Shown here in pieces: positions 12,001 to 23,883 of a DNA stretch of 64,000 bases. Source of the stretch: Flammula alnicola. Its lineage: Eukaryota > Basidiomycota > Agaricomycetes > Agaricales > Strophariaceae. The translations under genes and the position numbers were made by a program. Numbering within the stretch: the stretch's first letter is position 1; the number at the start of each line of letters is the position of its first letter. Where the stretch lies: the NCBI GenBank assembly GCA_015499995.1, contig JADNRV010000055.1:1-64000 (forward strand). The letters are read 5' to 3'. The notes under the pieces were generated by a model. It saw only the letters and a list, made by a program, of their open reading frames with translations, searched no databases and had not been told where the DNA came from.

Positions 12001-12283
12001 TATGGACAAATTGAGTGCATCATCATCATCTGAATGCCTGCTATACAGGATCTGTCATTAGCTGAACCTGACATGCTCATCCTCGCCTCAATCCTCAAAT
12101 GCAACACTGTTGAATGATCAGAAGATCTGCTTGGAATGAAGTACTATAAGACAACAGGAGAAACAGAGGTTGTGGATATCAGAACGATCCAGTGCTTGGT
12201 TGGCCATATTCAATCGAGGTTGTTGGACTATCATTGACCGAAGTCCGGACTCTGTAATGGCATTGAGCACATTTGAGAAGTAG
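9031..12283 (+). mobile_element. Second Plavaka-type transposase, degenerate
   Basis: The coding trace starts MPPQKRPVSTMKHVCPCCNK, a CxxC...H...H zinc finger, followed by an acidic Ser-rich region with a duplicated ANAWSGH...VH motif. It then shows typical Plavaka blocks: SAYRPVPYDCCINPCICFVG, HCHYCKEAHKNIHD, FLFDFMHLIYENLILNLVRL, EKFKGLDEGAKSYELCPGVW, DLWSFWALYLGPVLLCGCF and HIADGIKVMGPIWAYWAFPM. It ends near NRGCWTIIDRSPDSVMAL and a TAG at 12281. In-frame stops (for example near 12030 and 12117) and frameshifts make it non-functional as read. It belongs to a different Plavaka subgroup from the minus-strand copy, so the two are not a simple inverted duplication. Confidence 0.8.
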
Positions 12284-14014
12284 AACTACTTTATTAGAAC
12301 ATAATTCCTATACTTGAGTGGCTATAGAATGGACCAGCAACAACAGATTGAATTCACAATACAGCTAAGATGAATTATAGCTAGTTTAATCCAATGCCAG
12401 GAAAAACTGGTGGAAATTTTTCACAAGCCTAGTGAACGGGTAACTGAGAGAAAACTCTCGAAAACTGAGTGAATAAATTCCCTGTCTTGATTCCGGTAAA
12501 AATCCCCAGTCAATGCTTTTCCTGGGTATTGCCCGGTAGACAGGGAAAATGACTTTTCCCCTAAGCGACCCAGGAATTGTTCCCAGGTGTGGGGTTCGTA
12601 GTGCCAGCTCTGCCTGCTCTGCTCAAAATTGCAAGAATAATGTACCCTCATTGGAAGGAGTGCAGAATAGAGCAAGGTGCTTATCGCATTGGTTGTTCAG
12701 ATGTGTGCTAGGACTCAAGATCAGGGCGAGTGACCAGTTGCTTCCTCCACATCCAGAAGTGGTGATCTATTATATGTGTTCATCACCACTTTAATTCCTT
12801 GTTAACAAAGAACATCTCAGATGGCTTCAAAGACATGGTTTGCGAATTCAGGGCCAAGCGGTTATGGCTATTTGGAGGAAGCTCTATACCTGATCTTGGT
12901 GCATATTCTTTAATACATGTGCTTGTATTCATGCTGTTTTATATCTTCTTAGCTGCAATGCAGGCCTCATTATGCAAAATGTCACAAAGCTGACTCTTAG
13001 TGCCGAAGCAATGGAATGTGCATGCAAAGAACTAGCAAGAAGAACAGGTGAGACTGATAGCAAAATGGAGGACTAGTGCCTGTCTTAGCATTTATCACAC
13101 AGTAGCTGTGTGCAATGCACAAATTATATTATTCATTCCTATATGTGTGATTTACATTATAATAAGCATGTTTATCTGACTCTGTCAGTCTGTCCATAGT
13201 TCTGATACAATGGATAGACCTGGTAGCATGAAAGCTATGTTGAAATTCCTGATTTGAGCACATCACATGTCCTCTGTTATAGTTTAAGACCTGACCAGAA
13301 CATGGTGGCTGTGAGCATTTTATGATACATTTAATTTTGATATGCAGTATAGTTTAGTGTCCATTTTTATCTTTCCCATTTTACCGTAGTGCTTTTTATT
13401 GTATTTAAGTAGCTTAAGTAAAATATTGGACCTTGTGTGATTGCAAGGGTTCCTGTTCAACCCAAGTAAACAACAGAAACACATTTATTTTAATAAGCTA
13501 TTGGAATAATTTTGAGCTACCAAGTCACATGCATGCTACTGACTCTACCACTCTACCCCGATTATCGGTGCTACATAGGTCTACATAGAATTGTTGCTTT
13601 CCCCTGATGACTTGTTCTGCCACTTGTGTTATCTTATCCTATAATAGGCCTTCCTCACACCTCAGATGGCTCATCTTGAATTCCTTTGAAAACTTTTCAG
13701 CATTGTCAACCATAAAGCAGCATCATCTGCTTGCTCGGAGCTCCACATGTGAAATGAAAACATTAGCCAATGCATGATCATCTAAACCTCCAGGCAGGAG
13801 CAAATCTGCAAAGTACTAGTATATGATCCATAAACAGAGAGGCAGAGTCAGAGAAACTAACTAATATCAAGTCTGGTCAATTCTCAATCATCCAAAGTTC
13901 ATGTTCCTCTTTTAGATGATGGTCAAAAGCTATTACAATGGCTGGTGATCATTGGACTCTACATCTAACAAAGTTCCATATTAAGTAATGTAATCTACGT
14001 CAAGACAATGATGC
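12284..14014. other. AT-rich spacer between transposon and citrate synthase
   Basis: No supported gene is present; short frames on both strands are closed quickly by stops. The part at 12430-12600 is rich in CCTGGG/CCCAGG words, related to the segment at 2289-2370. From about 12600 to 13990 the DNA is AT-rich and unstructured to the eye. The last few dozen bases should be 3' untranslated region of the citrate synthase gene. Confidence 0.5.
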
Positions 14015-15902
14015 TCAAGGCTTGTCTGCGAACATCTTTTTAATGGCCGCAGTCGAGTACGATTTTGGGCGTTCAAGGGCTATGGGAAAATCAATCAAAC
14101 CTAAATCTATAAATAAAGGAAAGGAAAAACATACGAGCACCAAGAGCACGGTCCCAGATTAACTGGGCGGCAACACCAAATGCACGGGAGACACCAAAGA
14201 GGACGGTGTAGAATTGCATTTGGTCAAGACCATAGTGGGTGAGAAGAACGCCAGAGTGGGCGTCGACATTGGGCCAGGGGTTCTTGGCTTTACCGGCCTA
14301 TACAGAGGAAAAGGAATAAACGCGAGGATCGGTGACAACAAAACAAACACTTTCGAACCTCGAGGAGAATGTCAGGGACGAGGTTGTAGATCTGGCCAAC
14401 AAGCTTGAACAATTTGTCATCAGGCAAGTGCTTCAAGGCGAATTCACGCTGGGCTGTGTAACGAGGATCAGTCTTCCTCAGGACAGCATGGCCGTAACCG
14501 GGAACGACGTGGCCGCTCTTGAGAGTCGACCAGATATACTCCTTGACAGCTTCATCCGACGCATCCTGTCCGATCTGGGCCTGCATTTTACGCAGCCAGA
14601 TCAGCACTTCCTGATTCGCAAGGCCATGTAGAGGTCCCGCAAGTCCATTCAATGCGGCTGCATATGAAAGGAAAGGGTCGGAGAGAGCAGATCCCACAAG
14701 TTTACCGGTATGAGCAGAGACGTTTCCACCTTCATGATCACTGTTAGGGAATTTGTGGTTAGAAACCTTCGGTTTGAGAAGGTGGTAACGGGATATTCAC
14801 CTATGGATGGTGATGTAGAGACGGAGGAGTTCCACGAAGGCAGCATTCTCGCCGAAACCGAGGAGGGTTGCCAAATTGTAGGAATAATCTTTTGAGGAAT
14901 CAATGGCGGGGAGTTTGCCTTGACCGAAGACATTGCGATAAATGCGACCCGCGATGTTAGGTAATTTGGCAATGCTAAAGCAGGGTCATGAGAAGATTAG
15001 TGACGCTAGTAGGGATAGAGTACATACAGGTCCATCGAGTCCTCGAAGGTCGGCCCCCAGTACTCCTTCTTCGAAACACCATCCTGGTAGGCTTTGGCAA
15101 AGGCGGAATTGTGATTCAACTATCCAAGGGGATATTCAGGAACAAGCAAACAATGCGTGAAGGAAAAGGACGTACAGCGGTCACAGCCAAACTGAATTGG
15201 CTCATGGGGTGGAGGGTGGGTGGACATCTGTCGAGAATCTCCTCCACGAACTCGGGGATAGCTGAACGAGCGGCCCAATCGCGCGAAAGCTCGGCGACCT
15301 GCTCCTGGGTGGGGATCTCGCCAGTAACCAAGAGCCAGAAGAGCCCTTCTGGAAGAGGCTCTGAGCCACCTGGCGCTTTGGGAAGTAATTCCTGGCATTC
15401 AGGAATGGTTTTGCCACGGAAGCGGATTCCTTCCTCTATACATAACGTGATTAAAATATGATGGAAGGGTTATAAGATGACGTGGACGGCACCTGCGTCG
15501 AGGACGGAGCCGTCCCAGATGAGAGCAGGAAGACCTCGCATTCCACTAGGAGGAGGATTTGTTAACTTGGATGGTCTGAATCACATATGACGACATACCC
15601 GTAGAGCTGATCAACAAGGACGGGGCCAAAGGATTTTTTGCCATATTGTGCGCGGACGGCTTTTACCTAGGATAAAGTTAGAAAGAGAGACGAGTTAGGC
15701 TGGGGAGAACACACATTCTCGATCTCCTTCGGAATGAGCTCGGCCAAGCGTTCCTTGAGGGTGACGGGCTTGGCGGAGGTGGAGGAGAAACGGACTGCAG
15801 AGCGCAAAAGAACAGGACGCGACTGTTGGGGGTTAAGACGAGCAAATGGAGAAAAGAGGGGTAACTTACGGTCCTGAAAAGAGAGGTGGCAGGGGCAGAC
15901 AT
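14015..15902 (-). CDS. CIT1: Citrate synthase, mitochondrial
   Basis: Condenses acetyl-CoA and oxaloacetate to citrate in the mitochondrial matrix, the entry step of the TCA cycle. The first exon reads [11 protein letters not shown] and the next [19 protein letters not shown], an Arg/Ser-rich mitochondrial targeting peptide. Family blocks follow: [84 protein letters not shown] (catalytic His region), [37 protein letters not shown] and IWDRALG. A final exon gives the usual [20 protein letters not shown] tail. About ten exons with introns of 50-75 nt are needed. Length of about 470 residues fits fungal enzymes. It shares a 121-bp divergent promoter region with TRM8. No defect seen. Confidence 0.95.
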
Positions 15903-16023
15903 GGTCGTATATGTCGGAGTACAAGGAGAGACTTGTCTTTTATTTATACAATTCTCTTTCCGAATTCCTCCACATCACATGACTATATTACATAAGCGCT
16001 ACTCTCCTTCCTTTCTCTCTCTC
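15903..16023. promoter_or_regulatory. Divergent intergenic promoter, CIT1/TRM8
   Basis: Only 121 bp separate the two start codons. The stretch has an AT-rich TTTTATTTATACAA patch near its middle, a TCACATGAC word and a CT-rich tract next to the TRM8 start. Bidirectional promoter activity is inferred from geometry. Confidence 0.45.
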
Positions 16024-16897
<874 letters not shown>

Positions 16898-16973
16898 ACG
16901 GCACGCCCTGTATTCCTCAATATTGATATCTTTTCAAAAAAAAGAAATTTGTCCCTTACATCCTTGTCATCAG

Positions 16974-17878
16974 TCAATCAAAATCGTTCATTCCTTCGTC
17001 AACATCCACTGCTGTATGTCCGCCTTGATATTGGCTGCCAACCTCTATCGAGCCCAGTAGATTCCTCGACCGTCCCAAAATGGCCGCCTTCATCTCCCCA
17101 TGAATAACCAGACCTGCATCCGTTGCTAATCGAAAAATTTCTTCAAAGCGATCCACATGTAGCCTTGTCTCCATCGTCACCAGGGATACCTTCCGCGTTT
17201 TGGGCATGACCGCTATGGTTACATTGGGGACGTCGCTCTCTTCCAAGAGAGTTAGGTCAAGAAGAGGAGACGTCGAATGTACCCCGCCACTAACGGCACA
17301 GACAAAATCAAGCATAGGAATGCCAGCATTCATCAGTGAGAGCGTCGTTCCGTTAATACACGCCTGAAGCAGTCCGCCGTCTTGTTGAATTACTTGCACA
17401 AAAATGTCGATTTGAGACCGAGGATATAGAGAGGTCTGTATGACAGGCTCGAATGTAGATTTTATAGTTGCGGCGAATTCCAATATGCGCCTATGAGGCA
17501 TTAAGTCGTTACACAAGTATGAAAGAGAAGAGGAAAAAAGACGGACTTGTCACCACGCGAGCGTTTTCTGCGGTCTCCGGTGCTAAAAGCGGCAACTGAT
17601 ACCTCCACATTGATATTTGCACGGTCGTGAATCGTTTGCGAGCGCATTTTAGCTTCTCGTGGACCGAACACAGACACAAGGACATGGGTGAGTCCATGGG
17701 TGATGACCGCCGAGCCATCTGCATGTCCTTGCTGCGAAAGGTCGATATCGATGCTCCGAAGCTCGAATTGGCGACGGCCATCCGATCGAAACCCGCCTTC
17801 GTTGAGGATTTCAACGCGGGATGCCTGCGATGAAAGGAGTCAGGATGGTCGAACGATGCGATGATTTGAACGTACCAT
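16974..17878 (-). CDS. RRP41: Exosome core subunit Rrp41 (RNase PH fold)
   Basis: Ring subunit of the RNA exosome, which processes and degrades RNA in nucleus and cytoplasm; the eukaryotic RNase PH-like subunits have lost catalysis. The protein reads MASRVEILNEGGFRSDGRRQ, then SAVITHGLTHVLVSVFGPRE, NINVEVSVAAFSTGDRRKRS, ILEFAATIKSTFEPVIQTSL, SQIDIFVQVIQQDGGLLQAC, NGTTLSLMNAGIPMLDFV and a C-terminal domain ending NDFD. The LNEGGFRSDGRRQFELR start is diagnostic for Rrp41 over Rrp46 or Mtr3. The first coding exon is only the ATG: a 51-nt intron (17825-17875) follows directly. A second intron near 17500-17550 joins GDK to RILEF. About 255 residues, frame intact. Confidence 0.92.
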
Positions 17879-18029
17879 GTCGTAGATAAAAAGCAAGAGA
17901 TTTAGTGTATGTGACTGTTATTTGTTATGGACTCGGGGCCAGTCAATGTAGAGAGATCCGATAGGCGCGCAATCCTCCTCTCCTCTGTACTCTCGCTTTG
18001 CTCTCTTATCCAGAGCCCAGGTTATCCCA
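17879..18029. promoter_or_regulatory. Divergent intergenic promoter, RRP41/nicotinate phosphoribosyltransferase
   Basis: 151 bp separate the two start codons. A CT-rich tract (CTCCTCTCCTCTG and following) lies on the right half, typical of fungal core promoters. No specific operator is recognisable. Shared promoter use is inferred from spacing. Confidence 0.4.
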
Positions 18030-19768
18030 ATGTCTGCCCCTCTTTCAGATCTCGCTGTCCCCCCGTCCATTCTGGACACAGATCTTTACAAGGTCAGTAG
18101 CCACACTGGCTGCCGTCCCACGAACGACTCACACATGCGGACCCTGATTGCAGTTGACGATGCAACAAGCGGTGTTGCGTATATTTCCTGACATCCAAGC
18201 TAGCTATCGCTTTACCAATCGAAGCGCTTCTGTCTTGTTCTCTCGTCAATGTATCGAACGTTTCCGAACTGCTGTGTCTCGTTCGTTGCCCATCTTCTCC
18301 GACCATGGTCTCACACTGATAAGTCCGGACCAGATTTCAGCACAGTTTCCTTAAGCGAGGCAGAGTTGCAATGGCTCAAGAAGGCTTGCCCATACCTTTC
18401 CCAAGATTATCTCTCTTATCTTTCATCTTACCGATATAAACCCGAACAAGTCAAAGTCAAATACATCCCTGTCACGAGCGATAACTTGCAAGGCAAGGTC
18501 GAAATTGACATCGTCGGCCCATGGGTTGAGACCATCCTCTGGGAGGTCCCTCTTATGGCCTGCCTTAGCGAGTCGTATTTCCAGACTGTGGCCGTCGATT
18601 GGAATTATGATCATCAAGATGGTAAATCTTCGAGGATTCAGTCACCGCGATCTTGTCTAAAAAATAATTTGATCCAGAAATTGCCTACTCGAAAGGCAAG
18701 ACCTTGCTTGAAGCCGGTTGCCACTTCAGTGAGTTTGGAACACGAAGGAGAAGGTCTTTCCGGGCACAAGACATCGTTGTCCAGGCCCTCGTCCGCGCAT
18801 CACACGACATTGGTACTGGTGGCCTTTCAGGAACTAGCAACGTGAGTGAGAGCTATTACAACTAACGCCCATAACTTCGTATAACATCACCGGAAATAGG
18901 TCCATCTTGCCCAGAAGTATGACCTGACACCCATCGGCACAATTGCACAGTGCGTCTCAAAATCCTGGCTGCAGACCAGAATGACATACATCCATGATTG
19001 ATAGTGAATGGTTCATGGGTGTATGTTTGATGACTTTTATTTTGTATATCTGAACGAACGGATTATAGGTCGCTGCCTTAAGAGGTTACGAAAAGGCCAA
19101 CACCGTCGCATTGAAACTCTGGGAGGAAGCCTATGACGGAAAGGAGGCCCCCTCATTGCGTTGACAGACACATTTATGACGGAAACTTTTGTTAAGGTGA
19201 CCCGACTTGCAAGCTGTAGTGACTCTCACCATTCATCACCTTTTCTGACAGGACTTGATGGAAGAGCCAGAACTTGCATATAGATGGACTGGCTACGTCA
19301 AGACTCCGGAGATCCCTTCATCTTTGCGCCCCGTGTCAAGACGATGTATCAATCTCTAGGCATACCCCATGACTCTAAGTCGCTCATTTTTTCGGATGCT
19401 TTGAATGTGGAAAAGTGTCTCGAGATCAAGAAACAATGTGACGAACTAGGTTTTAGCAAAGGTCCATATGCTTTATGTGTCGTTTGCCAAACAATTTCTG
19501 ATGCTTACGATTTCTTCAGTGTCTTTTGGGATCGGCACAAACCTCACCAACGATTTCCGGACTGCCTCGACAGGCGAGAAAAGCAAGGCGCTGAATATTG
19601 TCATCAAGCTGGCTTCGGTTGATAAAAACCCTGCATCAAACTAAGTGACGACCCGAACAAGGTAAGCCATCTTCAGTCATGTTTAATTTCTCTCCTTAAC
19701 GTATTCCCCCAGAACACTGGAAATAAGACACTGTCGACTTCGTCAAGGGCGTGTATAACTTAAAGTAA
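18030..19768 (+). CDS. NPT1: Nicotinate phosphoribosyltransferase, with frameshifts
   Basis: Converts nicotinate and PRPP to nicotinate mononucleotide in NAD salvage. Exon 1 reads [20 protein letters not shown], then [21 protein letters not shown] 56-nt intron at 18285-18340 restores the frame to [20 protein letters not shown]. Further blocks are [20 protein letters not shown], the substrate-binding [105 protein letters not shown] and [17 protein letters not shown]. Three single-base shifts interrupt the 3' half, near 19141-19155, 19629-19636 and 19721-19730; homologous protein continues in the next frame each time. Either assembly indels or a recently broken gene. The stop at 19766 assumes the conserved last frame, ending [11 protein letters not shown]. 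Confidence 0.85.
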
Positions 19769-20107
19769 AGATTCGATAAAGAAGCTGCGCGTTAAAGAAG
19801 GCAAATTGGACTTTAATAATTGTAATCAAGTTGTACTGTACAATATATATGTATGACGCTGTGATGGGATGCCTACCTATGTAGAATCCAAATTGAATGA
19901 ACGAGTATAAATTTTGGATATGAAACAATTCTTGAACCTTGGCAAGTTGGAGCGCGCACGTGCAGTGTCCGACAACTCTTCGCTTTGATCATGATGAACG
20001 TTTTAACTTGCAACTTGCAACACCAAACACGCTCCAGACTGCGCAGTAACCAGTCCTGTTCCCGCCTTCATCCATATTCTTTGAACTCGATTAACCGTAC
20101 GTCTCCT

Positions 20108-20921
20108 ATGGCCGACGTCCGTGCTCTGCTGAAAGCAAAACGGCAAGAGGCTCGCATCACCCATCCTTATGCCGCATACAACTCCTCTGGTCAACTGAGA
20201 TGCTCAGTGTGTGGGTCAATAGTCAAGCATGCATCCGCTTGGGAAGGCCATTTGGGGAGCAAACTACATCGTACAAACGTGGCTCGCATGCGAGAAGAAG
20301 AAAAAAGACAACAGGAGCAGCAGGAGGCCGTGCTGCCCGAACCAGAAACTACGGGGAAACGGAAGGCTCCTCTGGAGGAATCTGAAATTCAAGTCGAAAA
20401 GAAGAGGAAGGTGGAAGACCAAGCAAAGGCTCGCAGTCATTTCCCCAGGACTTCTTCTCAGATCCGTCTCGCGCTCCAGTGGTGCTATCCGGAGACTCGG
20501 ACGACGAAGATGCGGAGGAAGATAATCAGGCATCCCAAACACAACCATCTGCGAAAAACGCCGTTGTTGATTTGGAATACGAACGATTTCAGCGCGAACT
20601 TCTAATGAACACACAGACCCGACTGAGGCATACGATCGCGCAACTGTAACTGCTGAGCCAGTACTACCTTCAGCACAAGTTCCTGGATTCCCCACGATTT
20701 CCCCCGAAGCTGTCGTACCTGAGCCTGTCAAGCTCACCGACGAAGAAGTCAGGCTGAAACGCGCACAAGAGGAAAGAGAACTCATCATGGATAGATTGTT
20801 AGAGGAAGAAAGGGCACAGGAAGATGTTGATACGCGGGTTCAACTTTTGAAGGCTCGACTCGAAGGCCTTCGAAAGAAACGGGAGCTTGCAAAAGCCAAC
20901 AAAACGAAGGTTACCAGTTGA
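20108..20921 (+). CDS. ZNF830-like zinc-finger protein, with frameshifts
   Basis: A small nuclear protein with one C2H2 finger near the N terminus and a C-terminal coiled coil, like metazoan ZNF830 (CCDC16), which is linked to spliceosomes and DNA repair. It starts MADVRALLKAKRQEARITHP. The finger CSVCGSIVKHASAWEGHLGS has the usual second His in KLHRTN. A basic linker contains KRKAPLEE and KKRKVED. Later blocks are FPQDFFSDPSRAPVVLSG, a DSDDEDAEED acidic patch, VVDLEYERFQRELL, AYDRATVTAEPVL and a helix ending KKRELAKANKTKVTS. Two one-base shifts, near 20420-20432 and 20611-20620, break the frame while conserved protein continues. Convergent with COX10, 50 bp apart. The yeast counterpart is unclear, so no symbol is given. 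Confidence 0.75.
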
Positions 20922-20971
20922 AAATCGGTGCGTCTAAATGCTTAATTATTTTTACTGTAATATACTTTTTC

Positions 20972-22236
20972 TCACTCTTGGATTACAGTGTTTGATACTT
21001 CATCGTCCTGAACTGTCTCTACTTCTTTTGTAAACCCAAGCCACTCGAGCCACACCATCCCTTGTTTATGGAACATCATAAGCCCAAGCATGACGGGCAA
21101 GTACCACAAGCTATGCTGGAACACCACCCTAGCCTCTTTTTCTCCACCTCTCCGCCAGAACCGCCAGGCAGCCCTCACGCAAAAAAGATTTGGGATCAGG
21201 GTAGTCAACGCAAACATCCACGTCGTAAGGCCGGAAAGTGGGACGAGAATGGAACAGATAGGGAGGAGAAGGACGGCGTGGCGAAGGGACACCAAGGCGT
21301 TTTTGGTTGGTGAAAAGACAGACAGCATGCGGTATCCGGCTTGTGCGTATGAATCACGAACGAGATATGAGAGTGAATTAAAGTGAGGGAACTGCCAACT
21401 GAATAGTAGCATGAAAAATGCGAATGGTGCAAGAGGATTGTCAATCAAGGACAAATCCAGCGGAGTAATAGTGCCGCTGGTGAGGAATGGGGGCAAAAAC
21501 AGTTCCACGGGATAAGTTGTAGTCGGAAGGAGTTTTCCACCGCAAGCAGTCCATCCCATCAATGGTGGAAGGGCTCCTACAACTGAACCGACCCATGTGT
21601 TGTATACACTTCTTCGCTTCATCCAGGTGTAGAGTCCAGCGTAAAGTGCAATATTGGCGGCTCCTAGACAAGCAGTGATGGGACCTACCATTGTCCATAG
21701 CAATGCAGGTCCCGCTATTCCTGTAGCGAGAGCGAAACCGGCGGCGTGCATTGGGGTGATCGCTCTCCGAACCAGGGGTCGCGTCCGAGTTCGCGTCATT
21801 TGCGCATCGAAAGGGACTTCTTGAATTTGGTTCAGTGTGTTGGCAGATGCAGAGCAAAGTGCTGTTCCCAGGGCAGTGGATAATAAAACCGGTAATGTGG
21901 CTGGCAATGGCGATAGTGCTACGCCCGACATTGCTGTAAGAACAACGAGGATTGTGAGTCGTGACTTTGCGAGCTGGCCATAAACTTTTAAGAGTTTGCT
22001 CGGGGAGAGTTGGCCGACTTGACGGAATGCTGGCGGCGAGATAGATGGACTCTGGGGGGTGCATAAGTCAGGTCACTGATAGACGAAAATTTGCTCGTCC
22101 CAAAGGTAGCTTGTGGATGAGATGTCCATTGGGCGTTGTGAAAGAAAAAAGAGGTGAAGGTTGGATGTGCAAGGGACGAATACGACTTATTGGCAAGGAA
22201 TATACGATGCCATTGTAACGGAATATTTCGGAGCAT
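20972..22236 (-). CDS. COX10: Protoheme IX farnesyltransferase (heme O synthase)
   Basis: Transfers a farnesyl group to protoheme to make heme O, the precursor of heme A for cytochrome oxidase; a polytopic inner-mitochondrial-membrane enzyme. The N terminus MLRNIPLQWHRIFLANKSY is a plausible targeting peptide. A probable 47-nt intron joins KFSSI to FRQVGQLSPSKLLKVYGQLA. The UbiA-type prenyltransferase core follows: KSRLTILVVLTAMSGVALSP, the aspartate-rich site NTLNQIQEVPFDAQMTRTRT, RPLVRRAITPMHAAGFALA, SVVGALPPLMGWTACGGKL, FMLLFSWQFPHFNSLSYLVR and DSYAQAGYRMLSVFSPTKNA. Eight or so hydrophobic segments are visible. About 405 residues. Divergent from U1-70K with 205 bp between starts. The core is a single intact exon. 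Confidence 0.93.
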
Positions 22237-22441
22237 GGCAAAGGCGCCTGGGGGTCATTATTGTAAGAACAGAATCCGATGGTATAATAAATGAGCTTGC
22301 CTTGGAGATGCTCCGAACAGTAGTTAGAGTGAACTGCGAACGCGAAAGGCAGGAGAAACGGAATTTAAGCGGAGACTGAAAATAATGACGGATCCCGAGT
22401 CAGCGCTACACCGCCCGTTGCACTTTCTCTCTCCCTCCACA
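22237..22441. promoter_or_regulatory. Divergent intergenic promoter, COX10/U1-70K
   Basis: 205 bp between divergent start codons; both upstream flanks must carry core promoter signals in this interval. A CT-rich tract (CTTTCTCTCTCCCTCCAC) abuts the U1-70K start. No named operator is seen. Confidence 0.4.
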
Positions 22442-23883
22442 ATGCCCGGCACACATCTCCTACCGCCTAACCTTCTCAAACTCTTCGCCCCACGTCCGCA
22501 ACTGCCTTATGCGCGTCCAGTGGATAGAGATATTGACCGCATTCGCAGAAAAGACGTCTCTGGTGTCGCCGACATCCTCGCTCGGTTGAAGGAAGCCAAC
22601 ACGGATTCCTTGATCATTGCTGGAACATCCGATGCTATGGAAGAGGGGGAAGAACCAGTATACACTCATGCTGAAGAAACAAAGCGCCAAATTCGACGTG
22701 AAGAGCGCAAAGCGAAGAAGACAGAAGAGTTTAAAATTGCCAAGGAAACCTGTGAGTCCATATAAGCCTCTCTTTAACTGGCATACTGAACCCCTCTTGT
22801 GCAGATAAACCTGCTGACGACCCAGAGGCTGTAGGAGACCCTTATAAGACCTTGTTTATTTCGCGTTTGGTAATTTGCTGCACCCCTTGTTTAACACTCA
22901 TGAAGCTAAACTATGTTATAGCATAAAGCTGCTACAGAGACAGATTTGAGGCGCGAATTTGAAGGCTTTGGTACTATCGAACGGGTGAGAATCGTTCGGG
23001 ACAAAAAAGGGCGCAGTCGAGGCTATGCATTCGTCGTGTATGAGCGGGAGCGTGACATGAAAGGTTCGTTGGATTCAGATCTGCATCCGACATCTATACA
23101 TGAGGTTCGCCCACTAACACTTACCACACTTATCATTTTCACCCAGCTGCCTACAAGGAATCTGATGGTTTGCAAATAATGGGTAAGAGAATTCTCGTTG
23201 ACGTTGAACGAGGCAGGACGGTTCGAGGCTGGAAACCACGGCGTTTGGGCGGCGGCTTGGGCGGCCGTCCCAAACGCGTTGAACCTGCGCCAGCCGTTCC
23301 GTCAAGGGGTCCTCTCAGAGGGGGTATGGGTGGAGGCGGCCGAGGATTCAGTGACAGAGGTGGAGGAGGTTTTAGAGGTGGCCGAGGAGGTTTCGGGGGA
23401 GGACGTGGCGGGTTTGGCGGCGATCGGCCTGGCTATGGAGGTGATAGAGGGGGTTATGGAGGTGACCGAGGTGGTGGCGGCGGATTCCGCGGTGGGTTCG
23501 GTGGTAGCGACGGTGGATTTAGAGGCGGCGGCGGCGGCGGCGGATTCCGTGGTGGAAGAGACGAGCATTCGGGAGGTGGAGGATTCAGGTGAGCGTCGAA
23601 ACGCCTTCTAAATTCTGGACCTTTATGTATTTTGATATTTTTTTCCACTTGCAGGGGACGTGGTGGTGGTGGTGGTATCGGTTTCCATGGTAACGGAGGT
23701 TTCGGCGACGGTCAGTCGAACGGCTATGGGGCTCCTCAAGCAGCTCCGGGCGGGTTTGGTGGCCCTCCTCCAGGCGGTATGCCAGGTGGTGGGTTTGGCG
23801 GAGGTGGAGGATATCGTGGGGACCTTAAACGCGAAGGTCCAAGTGGGTATGATGATCGTGATGCGAAGCGGCCACGCTACTAG
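22442..23883 (+). CDS. SNP1: U1 snRNP 70 kDa protein
   Basis: Binds stem-loop I of U1 snRNA and so helps define 5' splice sites in the nucleus. It starts [19 protein letters not shown] with the conserved N-terminal U1-70K region (PPYARP-like [20 protein letters not shown]). The RRM has RNP2 KTLFISRL and RNP1 [11 protein letters not shown], then the downstream signature [20 protein letters not shown]. The C-terminal third is almost pure Gly/Arg (RGG and FRGG repeats, 23280-23850), as in other basidiomycete orthologues, and ends [10 protein letters not shown]. Introns lie after KIAKET, inside the linker before HKAATETD, after ERDMK and within the Gly-rich tail near 23589-23654. About 345 residues, frame intact. 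Confidence 0.92.

Noticed and set aside
18285..18340. Frame break in the 5' part of nicotinate phosphoribosyltransferase
   Set aside because: A 56-nt GT-AG intron with a CACTGAT branch site restores the frame exactly, so this one is not counted as an indel.
21970..22090. Frame break at the N terminus of COX10
   Set aside because: A 47-nt GT-AG intron (GTGACC to GCCAG) joins KFSSI to FRQVGQL in frame, so an indel need not be assumed.
23302..23648. Minus-strand frames rich in Pro, Ser and Thr
   Set aside because: Antisense of the Gly-rich tail of U1-70K; GGN/GGT repeats read backwards give Pro/Thr.
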